A DNA stretch of 64,000 nt from Ignavibacteriota bacterium (GCA_016212665.1 JACREZ010000005.1:1-64000), one strand, 5' to 3'. Shown: positions 8,610-17,541, counted from the first letter of the stretch. The notes: generated from the letters alone by a model not told the origin. A program made the numbers and translations.

Positions 8610-9002
8610 ATGAAAAATGAACCATCTGCCGGAATCAACCTGATTGGTCTCGGAACTGTGCTTGAAGGAAAACTTCGTTCTCCCGGAGATATTCAGATTG
8701 ACGGGAAAGTAGTCGGTGAAATAACCGCATCACAAAATATCTCTATCGGTTCTTCGGGTGATGTCGAGGGGAACATAAACGCTCGGAACATTACAATTGG
8801 CGGAAAGATTAAAGGGACAATCATCGCACAGGAAAAGTTGATGTTTCAGAACAAAGCGGTTGTGCGTGGTGATATTCGTGCCGCAAAATTGGTGATTGAC
8901 GAGGGCGCGTTGTTTGATGGAAATTGTTCGATGGGCGAAGCGAAACAGATGCCGAGTGTCGTCGAGTTGAAACCTGAACTGCGGAAAGCAGAAGGTCGTT
9001 AA
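8610..9002 (+). CDS. bacA: Bactofilin (polymer-forming cytoskeletal protein)
   Basis: 130 residues, almost all a right-handed beta-helix of the bactofilin (DUF583) family: repeated glycine- and isoleucine-rich turns such as GDIQIDGKVVGEI, SGDVEGNIN, GGKIKGTI and AVVRGDIRAAKL. Bactofilins polymerise without nucleotides and recruit wall enzymes. The upstream M23 peptidase fits that role. The stop codon directly abuts the next start, so the three genes are probably one transcript. Confidence 0.93.
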   Translation: MKNEPSAGINLIGLGTVLEGKLRSPGDIQIDGKVVGEITASQNISIGSSGDVEGNINARNITIGGKIKGTIIAQEKLMFQNKAVVRGDIRAAKLVIDEGALFDGNCSMGEAKQMPSVVELKPELRKAEGR

Positions 9003-9269
9003 GTGATGCTACCCCCCGAAGAAAAGAAGAAGGGGGAGAGCGAAAAGTTTGGAAAAACTTTCCGTGAGTCGGGACAGTTTCTTGGCTCAGGAATACAGAT
9101 GGCGGCGGCAGTGGTGATTATGTACTTCGTAGGAATCTGGATAGATGGAAAGTTTGAAAGTGCGCCGTGGGGAATGATTGTGTGTGTGTTCTTTGGCGCA
9201 ACTGCGGGTTTGGTTCACTTTATTAGAGAAGTGAATGAGTTGAGTAAGAAAGAAGCAAAGAAAAAGTAG
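9003..9269 (+). CDS. atpZ: AtpZ/AtpI-family ATP synthase accessory protein
   Basis: 88 residues with a charged N-terminus, two membrane helices (about 33-50 and 57-74) and a lysine-rich C-terminus, as in the AtpZ family found at the head of ATP synthase operons. The motif GxxxDxxFxxxPWG is partly visible as IWIDGKFESAPWG. The start is GTG at 9003, directly after the bactofilin stop, or ATG at 9006. Proposed roles are ion uptake for, or assembly of, the rotor ring. Confidence 0.82.
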   Translation: MMLPPEEKKKGESEKFGKTFRESGQFLGSGIQMAAAVVIMYFVGIWIDGKFESAPWGMIVCVFFGATAGLVHFIREVNELSKKEAKKK

Positions 9270-9293
9270 CGTTACCATAAATGATAACGCTAC
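9266..9293. repeat. 9-bp stem-loop spanning the atpZ stop
   Basis: GTAGCGTTA and TAACGCTAC form a perfect 9-bp stem around a 10-nt loop; the left arm includes the TAG stop. There is no T-run. It could be an RNA-processing or mRNA-stability element. Confidence 0.5.
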
Positions 9294-9304
9294 ACCTAAC
9301 AAGC

Positions 9305-9324
9305 CCCGTAAACGGGACTTTTTT
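9305..9324 (+). terminator. Short hairpin with T-run in the operon
   Basis: CCCGT-AA-ACGGG followed by ACTTTTTT. It could terminate or attenuate transcription between atpZ and the next membrane gene. The stem is only 5 bp and the loop 2 nt, so strength is doubtful. Confidence 0.45.
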
Positions 9325-9398
9325 CTGGAGTCCGATTCATTGGACTTGATTAATAAAAGCGTGACCGTTTACGGTCATGCGGATTTCGTAAGGTAGTT

Positions 9399-9773
9399 TT
9401 GTCATTTCCCAAGCAGGTATTGTTTGCATTGCTGTGTATAAGTGTCTTCGGAAGTTATCCGTTGTACGTGTATGGCGATGGAGAAATGATAAAAGCCGCG
9501 GTAGTTGGTGCGGTGTTGGCAACGGTCAATGTGTTGCTTGGTTATATGGCGATAGAACATTCGTTTAACAAGTCTGCGACGACGTTTTTGAAAGTCGTGC
9601 TTGGCGGAATTGGAATACGGATGTTTGTGTTAGCAGGAATCATTGTCGTGCTGATTAAGTTCGTAGAGATGAATATTCCTGCATTAATCGGTTCGCTCGG
9701 TATATATTATGTCGTCTATTTGACGCTCGAAGTTCTTTATATCAACAAAAAAGTTAGTGTAAGACAACAATAA
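9399..9773 (+). CDS. AtpI-like membrane protein of the ATP synthase operon
   Basis: 124 residues with four predicted membrane helices (about 5-22, 30-50, 60-85 and 92-113) and a basic C-terminus. Its position between atpZ and atpB and its topology suggest the ATP synthase I family that accompanies F0 genes, although sequence motifs are weak. The start is a TTG at 9399 with AAGG upstream. It ends 9 bp before atpB. It may assist c-ring or Mg2+ handling, by family analogy only. Confidence 0.65.
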   Translation: MSFPKQVLFALLCISVFGSYPLYVYGDGEMIKAAVVGAVLATVNVLLGYMAIEHSFNKSATTFLKVVLGGIGIRMFVLAGIIVVLIKFVEMNIPALIGSLGIYYVVYLTLEVLYINKKVSVRQQ

Positions 9774-9782
9774 ATTTTGTAA

Positions 9783-10703
9783 GTGTTTTTTAATTCAGAA
9801 TCAATAGAAACAAGTCAGCATGGCGCGGCAGATACTCTTCATGCTGTCGCGCAAGCAAGTGAGCATGGTGAAGGGGGTGGAAACTTATTCACCGAATTGC
9901 TTCATCACTTAAATGATACGCACGAGATAGAATATCCGGGCGGTCATTTTGAACTTCCTCATTTTCCTCCAGTCGAAATCGCTGGGTTGACGATTGATTT
10001 ATCGCCAACGAAGCATGTAGTCTTCATGTGGCTTGCCGCCGCACTGCTTCTATTTATAACAATCAAAGCCGCGAGGAAAAATTCCAAGAGTCTCGTTCCC
10101 AAAGGACTTGGAAATCTCATCGAAGTGTTTGTGCAATTCATCCGTGATGAAGTTGCAATGCCGAACATGGGGAAAGGTGGGATGCAATACTTACCCTATT
10201 TACTCACGACGTTTTTCTTTATCCTTGCAATGAACTTGCTTGGATTGATTCCGTATGGCGCATCAGCGACAGGAAACATCAGCGTTACGCTTGCGCTTGC
10301 GGTAATTGCATTTATCATGATTCAACTCTCGGCAATCAAAGCGGGTGGGATTGGAAATTATCTCAAGCATTTGACCGGCGGCGTTCACCCGATGCTGTGG
10401 CCCATTATGATTCCGATTGAAGTTCTCGGACTTTTCACCAAGCCGTTTGCGCTGTGCATTCGTTTGTACGCAAACATGACAGGCGGTCACATCGTCATTG
10501 TTTCGATGATTGGATTGATTTTCTTATTCAAATCATATTTGATTGCGCCGGCTTCGGTTGGATTTGTCGCGGCAATCAACATGCTTGAATTGTTCGTAGC
10601 GTTTTTACAAGCATATATTTTCACCATGCTCACTTCATTGTTTATGGGACTCGGTATTAAAGCGGCTGAGGAACACCATGGGCATGAAACGCATGGACAT
10701 TGA
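9783..10703 (+). CDS. atpB: ATP synthase F0 subunit a
   Basis: 306 residues, longer than the E. coli subunit because of a His/Glu-rich N-terminal extension of about 70 residues (repeated H.E.GGG and HH). The conserved core includes NLLGLIP (151-157) and the essential arginine in CIRLYANMTGGH (Arg227), which faces the c-ring. Five to six membrane helices are evident. The start is GTG at 9783. First of the structural atp genes here. Confidence 0.95.
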   Translation: MFFNSESIETSQHGAADTLHAVAQASEHGEGGGNLFTELLHHLNDTHEIEYPGGHFELPHFPPVEIAGLTIDLSPTKHVVFMWLAAALLLFITIKAARKNSKSLVPKGLGNLIEVFVQFIRDEVAMPNMGKGGMQYLPYLLTTFFFILAMNLLGLIPYGASATGNISVTLALAVIAFIMIQLSAIKAGGIGNYLKHLTGGVHPMLWPIMIPIEVLGLFTKPFALCIRLYANMTGGHIVIVSMIGLIFLFKSYLIAPASVGFVAAINMLELFVAFLQAYIFTMLTSLFMGLGIKAAEEHHGHETHGH

Positions 10704-10866
10704 AGCTAAACTTCATTATTCATCATTCAGAATTCGATATTCATTATTAACCATGTAGTTAATTTGAATTATGAATATCGAATGTCGAATATAGAATGTA
10801 GAACATAATAAACATTAAAATTTTTAACTCGATAATTATTATTCATTAAACATCAGGAGATATAGA
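10704..10866. repeat. Inverted AT-rich repeat between atpB and atpE
   Basis: The gap carries ATTCGATATTCATTATT and, inverted, AATATCGAATGTCGAATATAG, a member of the dispersed ATTCGA/TCGAAT family also seen at 16401-16506, 38371-38491 and 42952-43345. The atpE ribosome-binding site AGGAGA lies at 10856-10861. Confidence 0.6.
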
Positions 10867-11097
10867 ATGGAAGCATTAGGTTTAGGTTACTTAGCAGCAG
10901 GAATTGGCGCGGCATTAACGGTTATCGGAGCCGGACTCGGCATCGGTAAACTTGCGGCGGCGGCGATGGATGCAAGCGGACGCCAACCCGAAGTTGCAGG
11001 ACAGGTTCGTACGTCAATGTTGATTGCAGCAGCACTCATCGAAGGCGCAACGTTCTTCGCACTTGTTATCTGCATCATTCTCGCAACAAAATCATAA
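10867..11097 (+). CDS. atpE: ATP synthase F0 subunit c (proton type)
   Basis: 76 residues forming a two-helix hairpin. The polar loop is GRQPE (38-42) and the ion carboxylate is Glu59 in LIEGATFF. The Na+-type signature (a Gln about 13 residues before the loop Arg, and Glu-Ser/Thr at the carboxylate) is missing: Ile and Glu-Gly stand there. A proton-driven ring is therefore expected. Glycine repeats GAGLGIG support tight helix packing. Confidence 0.95.
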   Translation: MEALGLGYLAAGIGAALTVIGAGLGIGKLAAAAMDASGRQPEVAGQVRTSMLIAAALIEGATFFALVICIILATKS

Positions 11098-11243
11098 CAT
11101 TGACGATTGAATCATTTACGATTGTATCATTGATGATTGAATAATTTATTCGATGACTCAATGATTACATCGTCAATCTCCGCCAAGGGCGGATGCGCCT
11201 ATGGCGCAGTCAATTGTTTAAATAATCAACCCAAGGAATACCA
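11098..11243. repeat. Repeat-filled gap between atpE and atpF
   Basis: TGACGATTGAATCATTTACG-like direct and inverted repeats are followed by two small hairpins, CCGCC-AAGG-GCGG and TGCGCC-TAT-GGCGCA. The atpF ribosome-binding site AAGGA lies just before 11244. No coding region. Confidence 0.55.
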
Positions 11244-11729
11244 ATGTTAGAAATAAATCCGGGACTTGTTGTCTGGACAACTATAACGTTTGTTCTTCTT
11301 GTTATCGTTCTGAAGAAGGTTGCCTGGAAACCGATTCTTGAAGCGTTGGAAAAGCGCGAAGAACATATTCGACTTTCCATCGAAAAAGCGGAACAGGGAA
11401 GAACGGAAGCGGAACGGTTGCTTGAACAACATCGTCAACAGTTAGCATCTGCTGAAACCGAAGCGCATAAAATTATCAAGGAAAGCCGTGAACTTGCACA
11501 AAAGTTGAAGGCAGAAATTGAAGAGACTGCGAAGAAGCAGGCACATGCAATTGTTTCTCAGGCGAAAGCGGAAATCGAACGCGATAAAGATGCGGCGCTC
11601 GCACAACTGCGCGGCGAAGTTGCCGATTTGGCAATTCTTGCCGCCGGAAAAATACTCAACGAAACGCTCGATGCGAACAGGCATCGGAAGTTAGTTGACG
11701 ATGTGTTAAAATCATTGCCGAAGAATTAA
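11244..11729 (+). CDS. atpF: ATP synthase F0 subunit b
   Basis: 161 residues: one N-terminal membrane helix (about 6-23), then a long charged coiled coil rich in Glu, Lys and Gln (about 30-140), the peripheral stalk. The sequence VAWKPILEALEKREEHI is typical of bacterial b subunits. Only one b gene is present, so it should form a homodimer. The gap to atpH is 6 bp. Confidence 0.94.
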   Translation: MLEINPGLVVWTTITFVLLVIVLKKVAWKPILEALEKREEHIRLSIEKAEQGRTEAERLLEQHRQQLASAETEAHKIIKESRELAQKLKAEIEETAKKQAHAIVSQAKAEIERDKDAALAQLRGEVADLAILAAGKILNETLDANRHRKLVDDVLKSLPKN

Positions 11730-11735
11730 CGGACG

Positions 11736-12281
11736 ATGAAAAACACACGAGCCGCATATCGTTATGCGTTGGCGCTACTCGGCGTCGCTGAAGAAATCAA
11801 ACAACTCGATGCAGTCAGTAATGATTTTGTGTTGATGGATGCTGTCATCAATCAGACGCGCGAGTTTTTACTTTTTCTGAAAAGTCCGGTGATTAATAAG
11901 GAAAAGAAGAAACGCGTTCTCGATGAAGTGTTCAGCGGTAAAGTCAGTAAGACAACATCGGTGTTTCTTCAATTGATGACGACGAAGAACCGGGAAAACA
12001 TTCTGCCGGAAATCATTCAGCAGTTTAATAAATTGCGGGATGAACGGCTTGGTATTTTGAATACAGAAGTTCGGTCTGCGGTTGCAATAAGCAATGAACA
12101 GCAACAGGCAATCATCGAACAATTGAAACAGCGAACAGGAAAAAACATTCGCTTGAAAATGAAACAAGACCCGTCCATCATCGGTGGCTTCACTGTTCAA
12201 TATGAAGACACGGTTGTTGATGGAAGCGTTCGTCGCCAACTTGAAGTGTTGGCAGAACGATTTGCAACGGGTGTGGTATAA
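11736..12281 (+). CDS. atpH: ATP synthase F1 subunit delta
   Basis: 181 residues matching OSCP/delta: the N-terminal helical segment RAAYRYALALLGVAE, the central FLLFLKSPVINKEKKKRVLDEVF, and the C-terminal GGFTVQYEDTVVDGSVRRQLEVL, which is the family signature. It connects the peripheral stalk to the top of F1. Located between atpF and atpA as usual. Confidence 0.94.
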   Translation: MKNTRAAYRYALALLGVAEEIKQLDAVSNDFVLMDAVINQTREFLLFLKSPVINKEKKKRVLDEVFSGKVSKTTSVFLQLMTTKNRENILPEIIQQFNKLRDERLGILNTEVRSAVAISNEQQQAIIEQLKQRTGKNIRLKMKQDPSIIGGFTVQYEDTVVDGSVRRQLEVLAERFATGVV

Positions 12282-12317
12282 TTTGTACATCTATTTTGGA
12301 AATGAAAAGGAACATCA

Positions 12318-13865
12318 ATGGCAGAAGTAAGATCTGATGAAGTCTCTGCAATATTAAGAAAACAACTTTCCGGTTTTGAAAAAGAAGTGGACGTTTATGA
12401 CGTCGGTACCGTACTGCAAGTCGGTGACGGTATTGCGCGTATTTATGGACTGTCCAAAGTCATGGCAAGTGAGTTGGTGGAATTTCCCAACAACATTTTC
12501 GGCATGGTGCTGAACCTTGAAGAAGACAATGTCGGTTGTGTTATTTTCGGTGAAGCGAATAAAATCAAAGAAGGCGACACTGTAAAACGAACCGGTCGTG
12601 TTGCATCAATGCCTGTCGGCGAAGCGATGCTTGGTCGTGTCATCAATCCGCTCGGTCAACCGATTGACGGACGTGGCGCAATCAAGACAGACAAGTTTTC
12701 TCCGCTCGAACGAAAAGCGCTCGGAGTTATTCAGCGTCAGCCGGTGAAAGAACCGTTGCAGACCGGTATCAAAGCGGTGGACGGAATGATTCCGATTGGT
12801 CGCGGTCAGCGAGAGTTAATCATTGGCGACCGACAGACGGGAAAAACTGCTGTTGCAATTGATGCAATCATCAACCAAAAATATACGCACACCGAACTTG
12901 CAAAGAAGCGGGGCGTGAAACCGATGTTTTGCATTTATGTTGCCATCGGACAAAAAGGTTCGACTGTAGCACAGGTTGTTGCAGGATTGGAAGAAGCCGG
13001 AGCAATGGAATACACGACAGTGATTTCCGCAACGGCAAGCGACCCTTCTCCGTTGCAGTTTATCGCACCGTATGCAGGCGCGACGCTTGGTGAGTTTTTC
13101 CGTGATAGCGGAAGACATGCATTGGTTATTTATGATGACTTGTCGAAACACGCTCAGGCGTATCGTCAGGTGTCGTTGTTGTTGCGCCGTCCGCCGGGAC
13201 GTGAAGCATATCCGGGCGACGTGTTTTATTTACACTCGCGCTTGCTCGAACGCGCTTCCAAATTGAGTGACGAACTTGGCGGCGGAAGTTTAACTGCGCT
13301 TCCGGTGATTGAAACACAGGCAGGCGACGTTTCTGCATATATTCCCACGAACGTTATTTCCATAACGGACGGACAGATTTATCTTGAGCCGAATCTGTTC
13401 AACTCTGGTGTACGTCCCGCAATTAACGTCGGTATCTCGGTTTCCCGTGTCGGTGGAAATGCTCAAATCAAAGCAATGAAAAAAGTTGCCGGTCGTTTGC
13501 GTCTTGACCTTGCACAGTATCGTGAACTTGAAGCGTTCGCGAAATTCGGTTCCGATTTGGACAAATCAACTCAGGCACAGTTAACGCGTGGTTCTCGTCT
13601 TGTTGAATTACTCAAACAAGGTCAGTATCAACCGATGGCGGTAGAGAATCAGGTCGTGAGTATTTTCTTCGGAACGAATGGTTTTCTTGATGAAATTCCT
13701 TTGCAACATGTCCGAAGATACGAGCAAGAATTGCATGAGATGATGGAATTAAAACATCGCTCACTGCTTGATGAGATTGCAGAGAAGAAAGAGTTGACGA
13801 AAGAAATTTCGGACCAACTCACAAGTATCGCGAAAGAATTTACCGCTTCATTTAAGGTTGCATAA
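12318..13865 (+). CDS. atpA: ATP synthase F1 subunit alpha
   Basis: 515 residues. Walker A is GDRQTGKT (170-177); the [14 protein letters not shown] block, with its conserved arginine, is near residues 366-379. N-terminal beta-barrel and C-terminal helical domain are complete. AAGGAACATCA precedes the ATG at 12318. It forms the non-catalytic nucleotide sites with the beta subunit, whose gene (atpD) is not in this operon. Confidence 0.97.
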   Translation: MAEVRSDEVSAILRKQLSGFEKEVDVYDVGTVLQVGDGIARIYGLSKVMASELVEFPNNIFGMVLNLEEDNVGCVIFGEANKIKEGDTVKRTGRVASMPVGEAMLGRVINPLGQPIDGRGAIKTDKFSPLERKALGVIQRQPVKEPLQTGIKAVDGMIPIGRGQRELIIGDRQTGKTAVAIDAIINQKYTHTELAKKRGVKPMFCIYVAIGQKGSTVAQVVAGLEEAGAMEYTTVISATASDPSPLQFIAPYAGATLGEFFRDSGRHALVIYDDLSKHAQAYRQVSLLLRRPPGREAYPGDVFYLHSRLLERASKLSDELGGGSLTALPVIETQAGDVSAYIPTNVISITDGQIYLEPNLFNSGVRPAINVGISVSRVGGNAQIKAMKKVAGRLRLDLAQYRELEAFAKFGSDLDKSTQAQLTRGSRLVELLKQGQYQPMAVENQVVSIFFGTNGFLDEIPLQHVRRYEQELHEMMELKHRSLLDEIAEKKELTKEISDQLTSIAKEFTASFKVA

Positions 13866-13867
13866 GA

Positions 13868-14785
13868 ATGGCAACGCTTCGTGACATACGCCGCCGAATC
13901 GGCGCGGTGAAGAGTACACAGAAAATCACCAAAGCGATGAAGATGGTTGCGGCGGCAAAACTCCGCCGTGCGCAAGATGCAATGATTGCCGCGCGCCCTT
14001 ATGCGAAGACGATGAAGCAGATTCTTCAACATCTTTCTTCGAAGGTTGATGTTACGACAAATCAATTCTTTGAAGAGCGGGAAGTAAAGAATGTTGCACT
14101 TGTTGTTGTCACTTCTGACAGAGGATTATGCGGTTCGTTCAATGCGAATTTGATTAAAGCCGCAGTTGCCCACATCAACAAGAACTACAAAGACCTGAAC
14201 GAAGCCGGACATCTGAAGTTAATCTGTATCGGAAAGAAAGGGTACGATTTCTTCAGCAAGCGGAATTACAAAATTATCGAAAAACATACGGGACTGTTCA
14301 GCGCGCTCAACTTCCAGCAAGCAAAGACGATTGTGGGAGAAATTCTTGACGGGTATTCTTCCGTTGACAAATCAGGACAGTCGAAGGAACCGGCTTTTGA
14401 TAAAGTAGAAATCATTTACAACGAATTTAAATCCATCGCTCAACCAAGAATCAGCATTGAGCAATATCTCCCGATTGTTCCTGAAACAACATCTCACATC
14501 TCACATCTCACATCTCACATCGATTACATCTACGAGCCATCGAGTAAAGAAATTATGGATGCATTGCTTCCCAAACATCTCAACTTCCAGATATGGCGAG
14601 TTCTTCTTGAATCGAACGCGGCAGAGCAAGGTGCGCGTATGGCGGCGATGGATAACGCAACCACGAATGCCTCTGATATGATTCGCGTATTACAACTTTC
14701 TTACAACAAAGCACGTCAGGCATCAATCACAAAAGAATTGCTTGAGATTGTCGGCGGGGCGGAAGCGTTGAAGAAGGCAAGTTAG
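13868..14785 (+). CDS. atpG: ATP synthase F1 subunit gamma
   Basis: 305 residues. N-terminal helix ATLRDIRRRIGAVKSTQKI and C-terminal YNKARQASITKELLEIVGGA are both intact, forming the rotor shaft. The middle contains a variable loop with a 7-bp tandem repeat at DNA level (14489-14521) giving HISHLTSHI, where related proteins have an acidic, poorly conserved linker. Two bases separate it from atpA. It is the last gene of the operon; atpD and atpC are not downstream. Confidence 0.95.
   Translation: MATLRDIRRRIGAVKSTQKITKAMKMVAAAKLRRAQDAMIAARPYAKTMKQILQHLSSKVDVTTNQFFEEREVKNVALVVVTSDRGLCGSFNANLIKAAVAHINKNYKDLNEAGHLKLICIGKKGYDFFSKRNYKIIEKHTGLFSALNFQQAKTIVGEILDGYSSVDKSGQSKEPAFDKVEIIYNEFKSIAQPRISIEQYLPIVPETTSHISHLTSHIDYIYEPSSKEIMDALLPKHLNFQIWRVLLESNAAEQGARMAAMDNATTNASDMIRVLQLSYNKARQASITKELLEIVGGAEALKKAS
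14489..14521 (+). repeat. 7-bp tandem repeat inside atpG
   Basis: Four full and one partial copy of ACATCTC lie within the coding sequence. Because seven is not a multiple of three, gain or loss of one unit would shift the reading frame. The current copy number keeps it open. Confidence 0.9.
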
Positions 14786-14813
14786 TTGTAAATATTTTCT
14801 TGCAACAAGTTGA

Positions 14814-14849
14814 AACCCGACTTTTCAAATATGAAGAGCCGGGTTTTTT
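14814..14849 (+). terminator. Terminator after atpG
   Basis: AACCCG and CGGGTT pair across a 20-nt loop that itself contains TTTCA/TGAA, followed by six T. It lies about 30 bp after the atpG stop and ends the ATP synthase transcript. Confidence 0.8.
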
Positions 14850-15051
14850 GTTCGTGCATTTATGTTCCGGATCGTTGATAGGGTGCTTCTTTCCAGACAT
14901 GTTTAAAATGAAATACAATGGATTTGGAATTCCTGATTGCGTACGCCTTGTCATCCCTGTAGGCCTCGTCGCTTCGCTTCTCGCTATACACTCCATCTTT
15001 TCTGTGGAAGGGAATTTCTTTATATTCCTCCCGAATTAATAAAAGGAACCA

Positions 15052-15504
15052 TTGAACACAATTACTATCCGTATTGCAAGATTAAACGCATCCACATCAG
15101 ATGTTCCATTACCCACTTATGCTACATCCGGCTCGGCTGGAATGGATTTACGTGCAACAGCCGAAAACGATGTTGTCATTACACCGGGCGAGCGGGCATT
15201 AGTCCCATGTGGATTTCAAATTGAACTTCCTCAAGGATACGAAGCACAAGTTCGACCGAGGAGCGGCTTGGCGATGAAAAACGGTGTTACAGTACTGAAC
15301 TCTCCCGGAACGATTGACTCCGATTACCGGGGCGAAGTGAAAGTTATTCTCATCAATCTTGGTCAGGAAGAATTTGTTGTGAAGCGAGGCGATAGAATTG
15401 CACAAATGGTCATCGCCCCCGTTACACATGTTGCATTGATGGAAGTCGAATCGTTGACCGAAACTTCCCGCGGCGAAGGCGGATTCGGACACACGGGTAA
15501 ATAA
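15052..15504 (+). CDS. dut: dUTP diphosphatase
   Basis: 150 residues of the trimeric dUTPase family, hydrolysing dUTP to dUMP and pyrophosphate. Motifs in order: AGMDLRA (motif 1), [11 protein letters not shown] (motif 2), [14 protein letters not shown] (motif 3), [11 protein letters not shown] (motif 4) and the flexible C-terminal lid [10 protein letters not shown] (motif 5). The start is TTG at 15052 with AAAAGGA upstream. Complete and typical length. Confidence 0.97.
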   Translation: MNTITIRIARLNASTSDVPLPTYATSGSAGMDLRATAENDVVITPGERALVPCGFQIELPQGYEAQVRPRSGLAMKNGVTVLNSPGTIDSDYRGEVKVILINLGQEEFVVKRGDRIAQMVIAPVTHVALMEVESLTETSRGEGGFGHTGK

Positions 15505-15542
15505 ATTACAAATCTCCATGGGCAAACCTCAATGAAATATCA

Positions 15543-15636
15543 GTCCGCAAAACTACCTAGCTCGTCATGCCGAATTTATTTCGGCATCTATTCCCACACA
15601 ACGAAACAGATTCTGACATTCGTCAGAATGACGGAG
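15543..15636. repeat. Two small hairpin repeats
   Basis: ATGCCGAA...TTCGGCAT near 15569-15588 and ATTCTGAC...GTCAGAAT near 15611-15630. They are typical short dispersed palindromes between dut and rsmI, with no clear terminator T-run. Confidence 0.5.
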
Positions 15637-15671
15637 TTTGGTTTTGATTTTTGGTCATCAACAACAATTAA

Positions 15672-16376
15672 ATGAGCAACCAAATAGAAACAGGAATACT
15701 TTATTTAGTCGCCACGCCAATCGGCAACTACGACGACATTACCATTCGTGCATTAAACATTCTCAAATCGGTTGATGTGATTATTTGTGAGGAGCGAAAG
15801 GAAGGAGAACGACTTCTCCGACATTACGGCATCGAAATAAAACAACTCGACCAGTTGAACGAGCATAATGAATCCGCCGCATCGTTTCACATTCTCGAAT
15901 ACTTGAAAGCCGGGAAAAATGTCGCGCTTATTTCCGATGCCGGTACGCCAGTGTTTTCTGACCCCGGATTGATTCTTGTACGAAAAGCAATAGAACAGAA
16001 AATAAAAATTGTTCCCATTCCCGGCGCATCATCCATTCTCCCTGCGTTAACATTGTGCGGTTTCCCGATTGACGCATTTCTCTTTGCAGGATTTCTCTCT
16101 CCCAAAAGCAACCGGCGTATCACCGAACTTCGTCAACTGAGAAACGAACGTCGCACAACGGTGTTCATGGATACACCGTACCGACTTGTTCCGTTACTCA
16201 AAGATATTCTCGAAGTCTATGGCGACGAACGTCGTGTTGCTGTCGCATTCAATCTCACCATGCCCGATGAAAAAATACATCGCGGAACCGCGCTCGAACT
16301 CTTCCGCTTCTTCGAGAAACGAGGTATGAAAGGAGAGTTTGTGATTGTGGTGGAAGGGGCGGGGAAGAAGAAGTAG
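15672..16376 (+). CDS. rsmI: 16S rRNA 2'-O-methyltransferase RsmI
   Basis: 234 residues of the tetrapyrrole-methylase-like fold. The signature LYLVATPIGNYDDITIRAL at the N-terminus, GTPVFSDPG and PIPGASS are visible. It methylates C1402 of 16S rRNA. It is shorter than the roughly 280-residue E. coli enzyme because the C-terminal helical extension is missing. The stop is followed by a repeat-filled gap of over 400 bp. Confidence 0.88.
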   Translation: MSNQIETGILYLVATPIGNYDDITIRALNILKSVDVIICEERKEGERLLRHYGIEIKQLDQLNEHNESAASFHILEYLKAGKNVALISDAGTPVFSDPGLILVRKAIEQKIKIVPIPGASSILPALTLCGFPIDAFLFAGFLSPKSNRRITELRQLRNERRTTVFMDTPYRLVPLLKDILEVYGDERRVAVAFNLTMPDEKIHRGTALELFRFFEKRGMKGEFVIVVEGAGKKK

Positions 16377-16400
16377 TTTGGAGTTTATTAGATTATCACA

Positions 16401-16506
16401 AAAGCCCTTCATCATTTGATATTCCTTGTTCGACATTCGACATTCAAGTAAATAATGAATGTCGAATGACGAATTCTGAACTTCGAAATTTCTTTTTGGA
16501 CAGCCA
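16401..16506. mobile_element. MITE-like repeat, degraded copy
   Basis: The segment is a close inverted match to 38371-38491: CCCTTCATCATTTGATATTC, CTTGTTCGACATTC, AAGTAAATAATGAATGTCG, ending in TTTTTGGACAGCC. The right terminal repeat (GGACAGCC) is clear; the left one is degraded. It is non-coding and about 105 bp long. Confidence 0.65.
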
Positions 16507-16601
16507 TATGAGGAAATTCCCCAACCCTAAGGTGAAATCCGATTACTAATGAATAGTATCTTTCGGTTTGTTTCCACGATGAACCCGTTCTGGGTTGAGG
16601 T

Positions 16602-16635
16602 CTCGCAAAGATACTTTTCGTAGTTCGGCAATACG
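16602..16635 (+). promoter_or_regulatory. Conserved 5' motif shared with the 439 paralogue
   Basis: CTCGCAAAGATACTTTTCG followed by GTTCGGCAATACG matches 204-237 with few differences, in the same orientation and at a similar distance (211 bp) from the start codon of the paralogous gene. The AT-rich DNA after it contains a run of A. Confidence 0.45.
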
Positions 16636-16812
16636 GACGTAAAGAAAAAAAAAGTGAAAAAAAGTCATTTATATTCTTGGATATTTCAAAAATAAGCATT
16701 AACATTGCACCCAAGATAACATGGGAACCTGTTTCGCAAGAGCAGTCAGGTAGTACGAAGCAGGCAACCTTCATCAAAATTTTATTATCATTACAAGCGA
16801 TGGGAACTTATT

Positions 16813-17505
16813 ATGAGCAATATCAGTAGTGAAGGATTAGAAGACGAGTATCGGAGTATTGATGCTCTCTGTACAACATACGCAAGCGTTTTAGAAAAGC
16901 GCGGCGTTACTGCCGAGGTGCGCGCCAATTACGCATCGGCGATTAACACCATGACGATGAAACGCGCAGCGTACTATTCGGCAGAATCATCGAAGGAAGA
17001 ATTGACACGCGAGGAAAAACAAGCGCGTGCAGAACTTCTTACTGTCATCAACGCGTTTCGGCAGGCGGCGAAGGATACCTTCCCGGCTCGAAGTCCGCTC
17101 CTCAAAAAATTTCATGTCGGCGATAACCACGGCAACTCGACCAAGACGTTGCTTGCATGGGCGGACGACATCAAACAAAATTTCTCTCCGGAGAATGCAC
17201 CGATGAAACAGAAGGGAGGAATCCTCGATGAAGACCTTGACGCTTTAACAAATGAGCGTATCAATCTCGCCTCGAAAGACTCACAACAAAAAACGATGGA
17301 GACCTCGACCATACCGACTGCGTTCAAAGAACTCACCACCTCGATGAACGATGTGAAAACGATTGCCGACTTCATCCAGGGGAAAGCGAAGATGGTCTTT
17401 GCCAAAGATAAAGTGACGTTGAAAAAATTTGAGCAAGCGAAGCGACTCCGCTTCACGCAACCCGGCACAAAACCGAAAGCCCCCGAACCACCTCCGGCGA
17501 AATAG
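16813..17505 (+). CDS. Uncharacterised helical orphan protein (paralogue of 439-1131)
   Basis: 230 residues, helical, no recognised domain, no signal sequence. It aligns over its full length with the product of 439-1131 (LEKRG.T, IN.FR.AAKD.F, SP.LK.F.VG, GGIL.ED, ADFI.GKA...FAKDK) and ends in a proline-rich tail KPKAPEPPPAK. A second set of orphan genes at 46622 and 57244 has comparable context. A 13-unit 21-bp array begins 36 bp after the stop. Unknown function; the duplication and shared upstream motif suggest a mobile or expanding family. Confidence 0.8.
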   Translation: MSNISSEGLEDEYRSIDALCTTYASVLEKRGVTAEVRANYASAINTMTMKRAAYYSAESSKEELTREEKQARAELLTVINAFRQAAKDTFPARSPLLKKFHVGDNHGNSTKTLLAWADDIKQNFSPENAPMKQKGGILDEDLDALTNERINLASKDSQQKTMETSTIPTAFKELTTSMNDVKTIADFIQGKAKMVFAKDKVTLKKFEQAKRLRFTQPGTKPKAPEPPPAK

Positions 17506-17541
17506 TAGTTCATGATACGTTACGCTCGCGAAGACCAATTG

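Noticed and set aside
10867-11097. Sodium-specific c-ring
   Set aside because: The Gln and Glu-Ser/Thr ligands of Na+-binding c subunits are absent (Ile and Glu59-Gly stand there).
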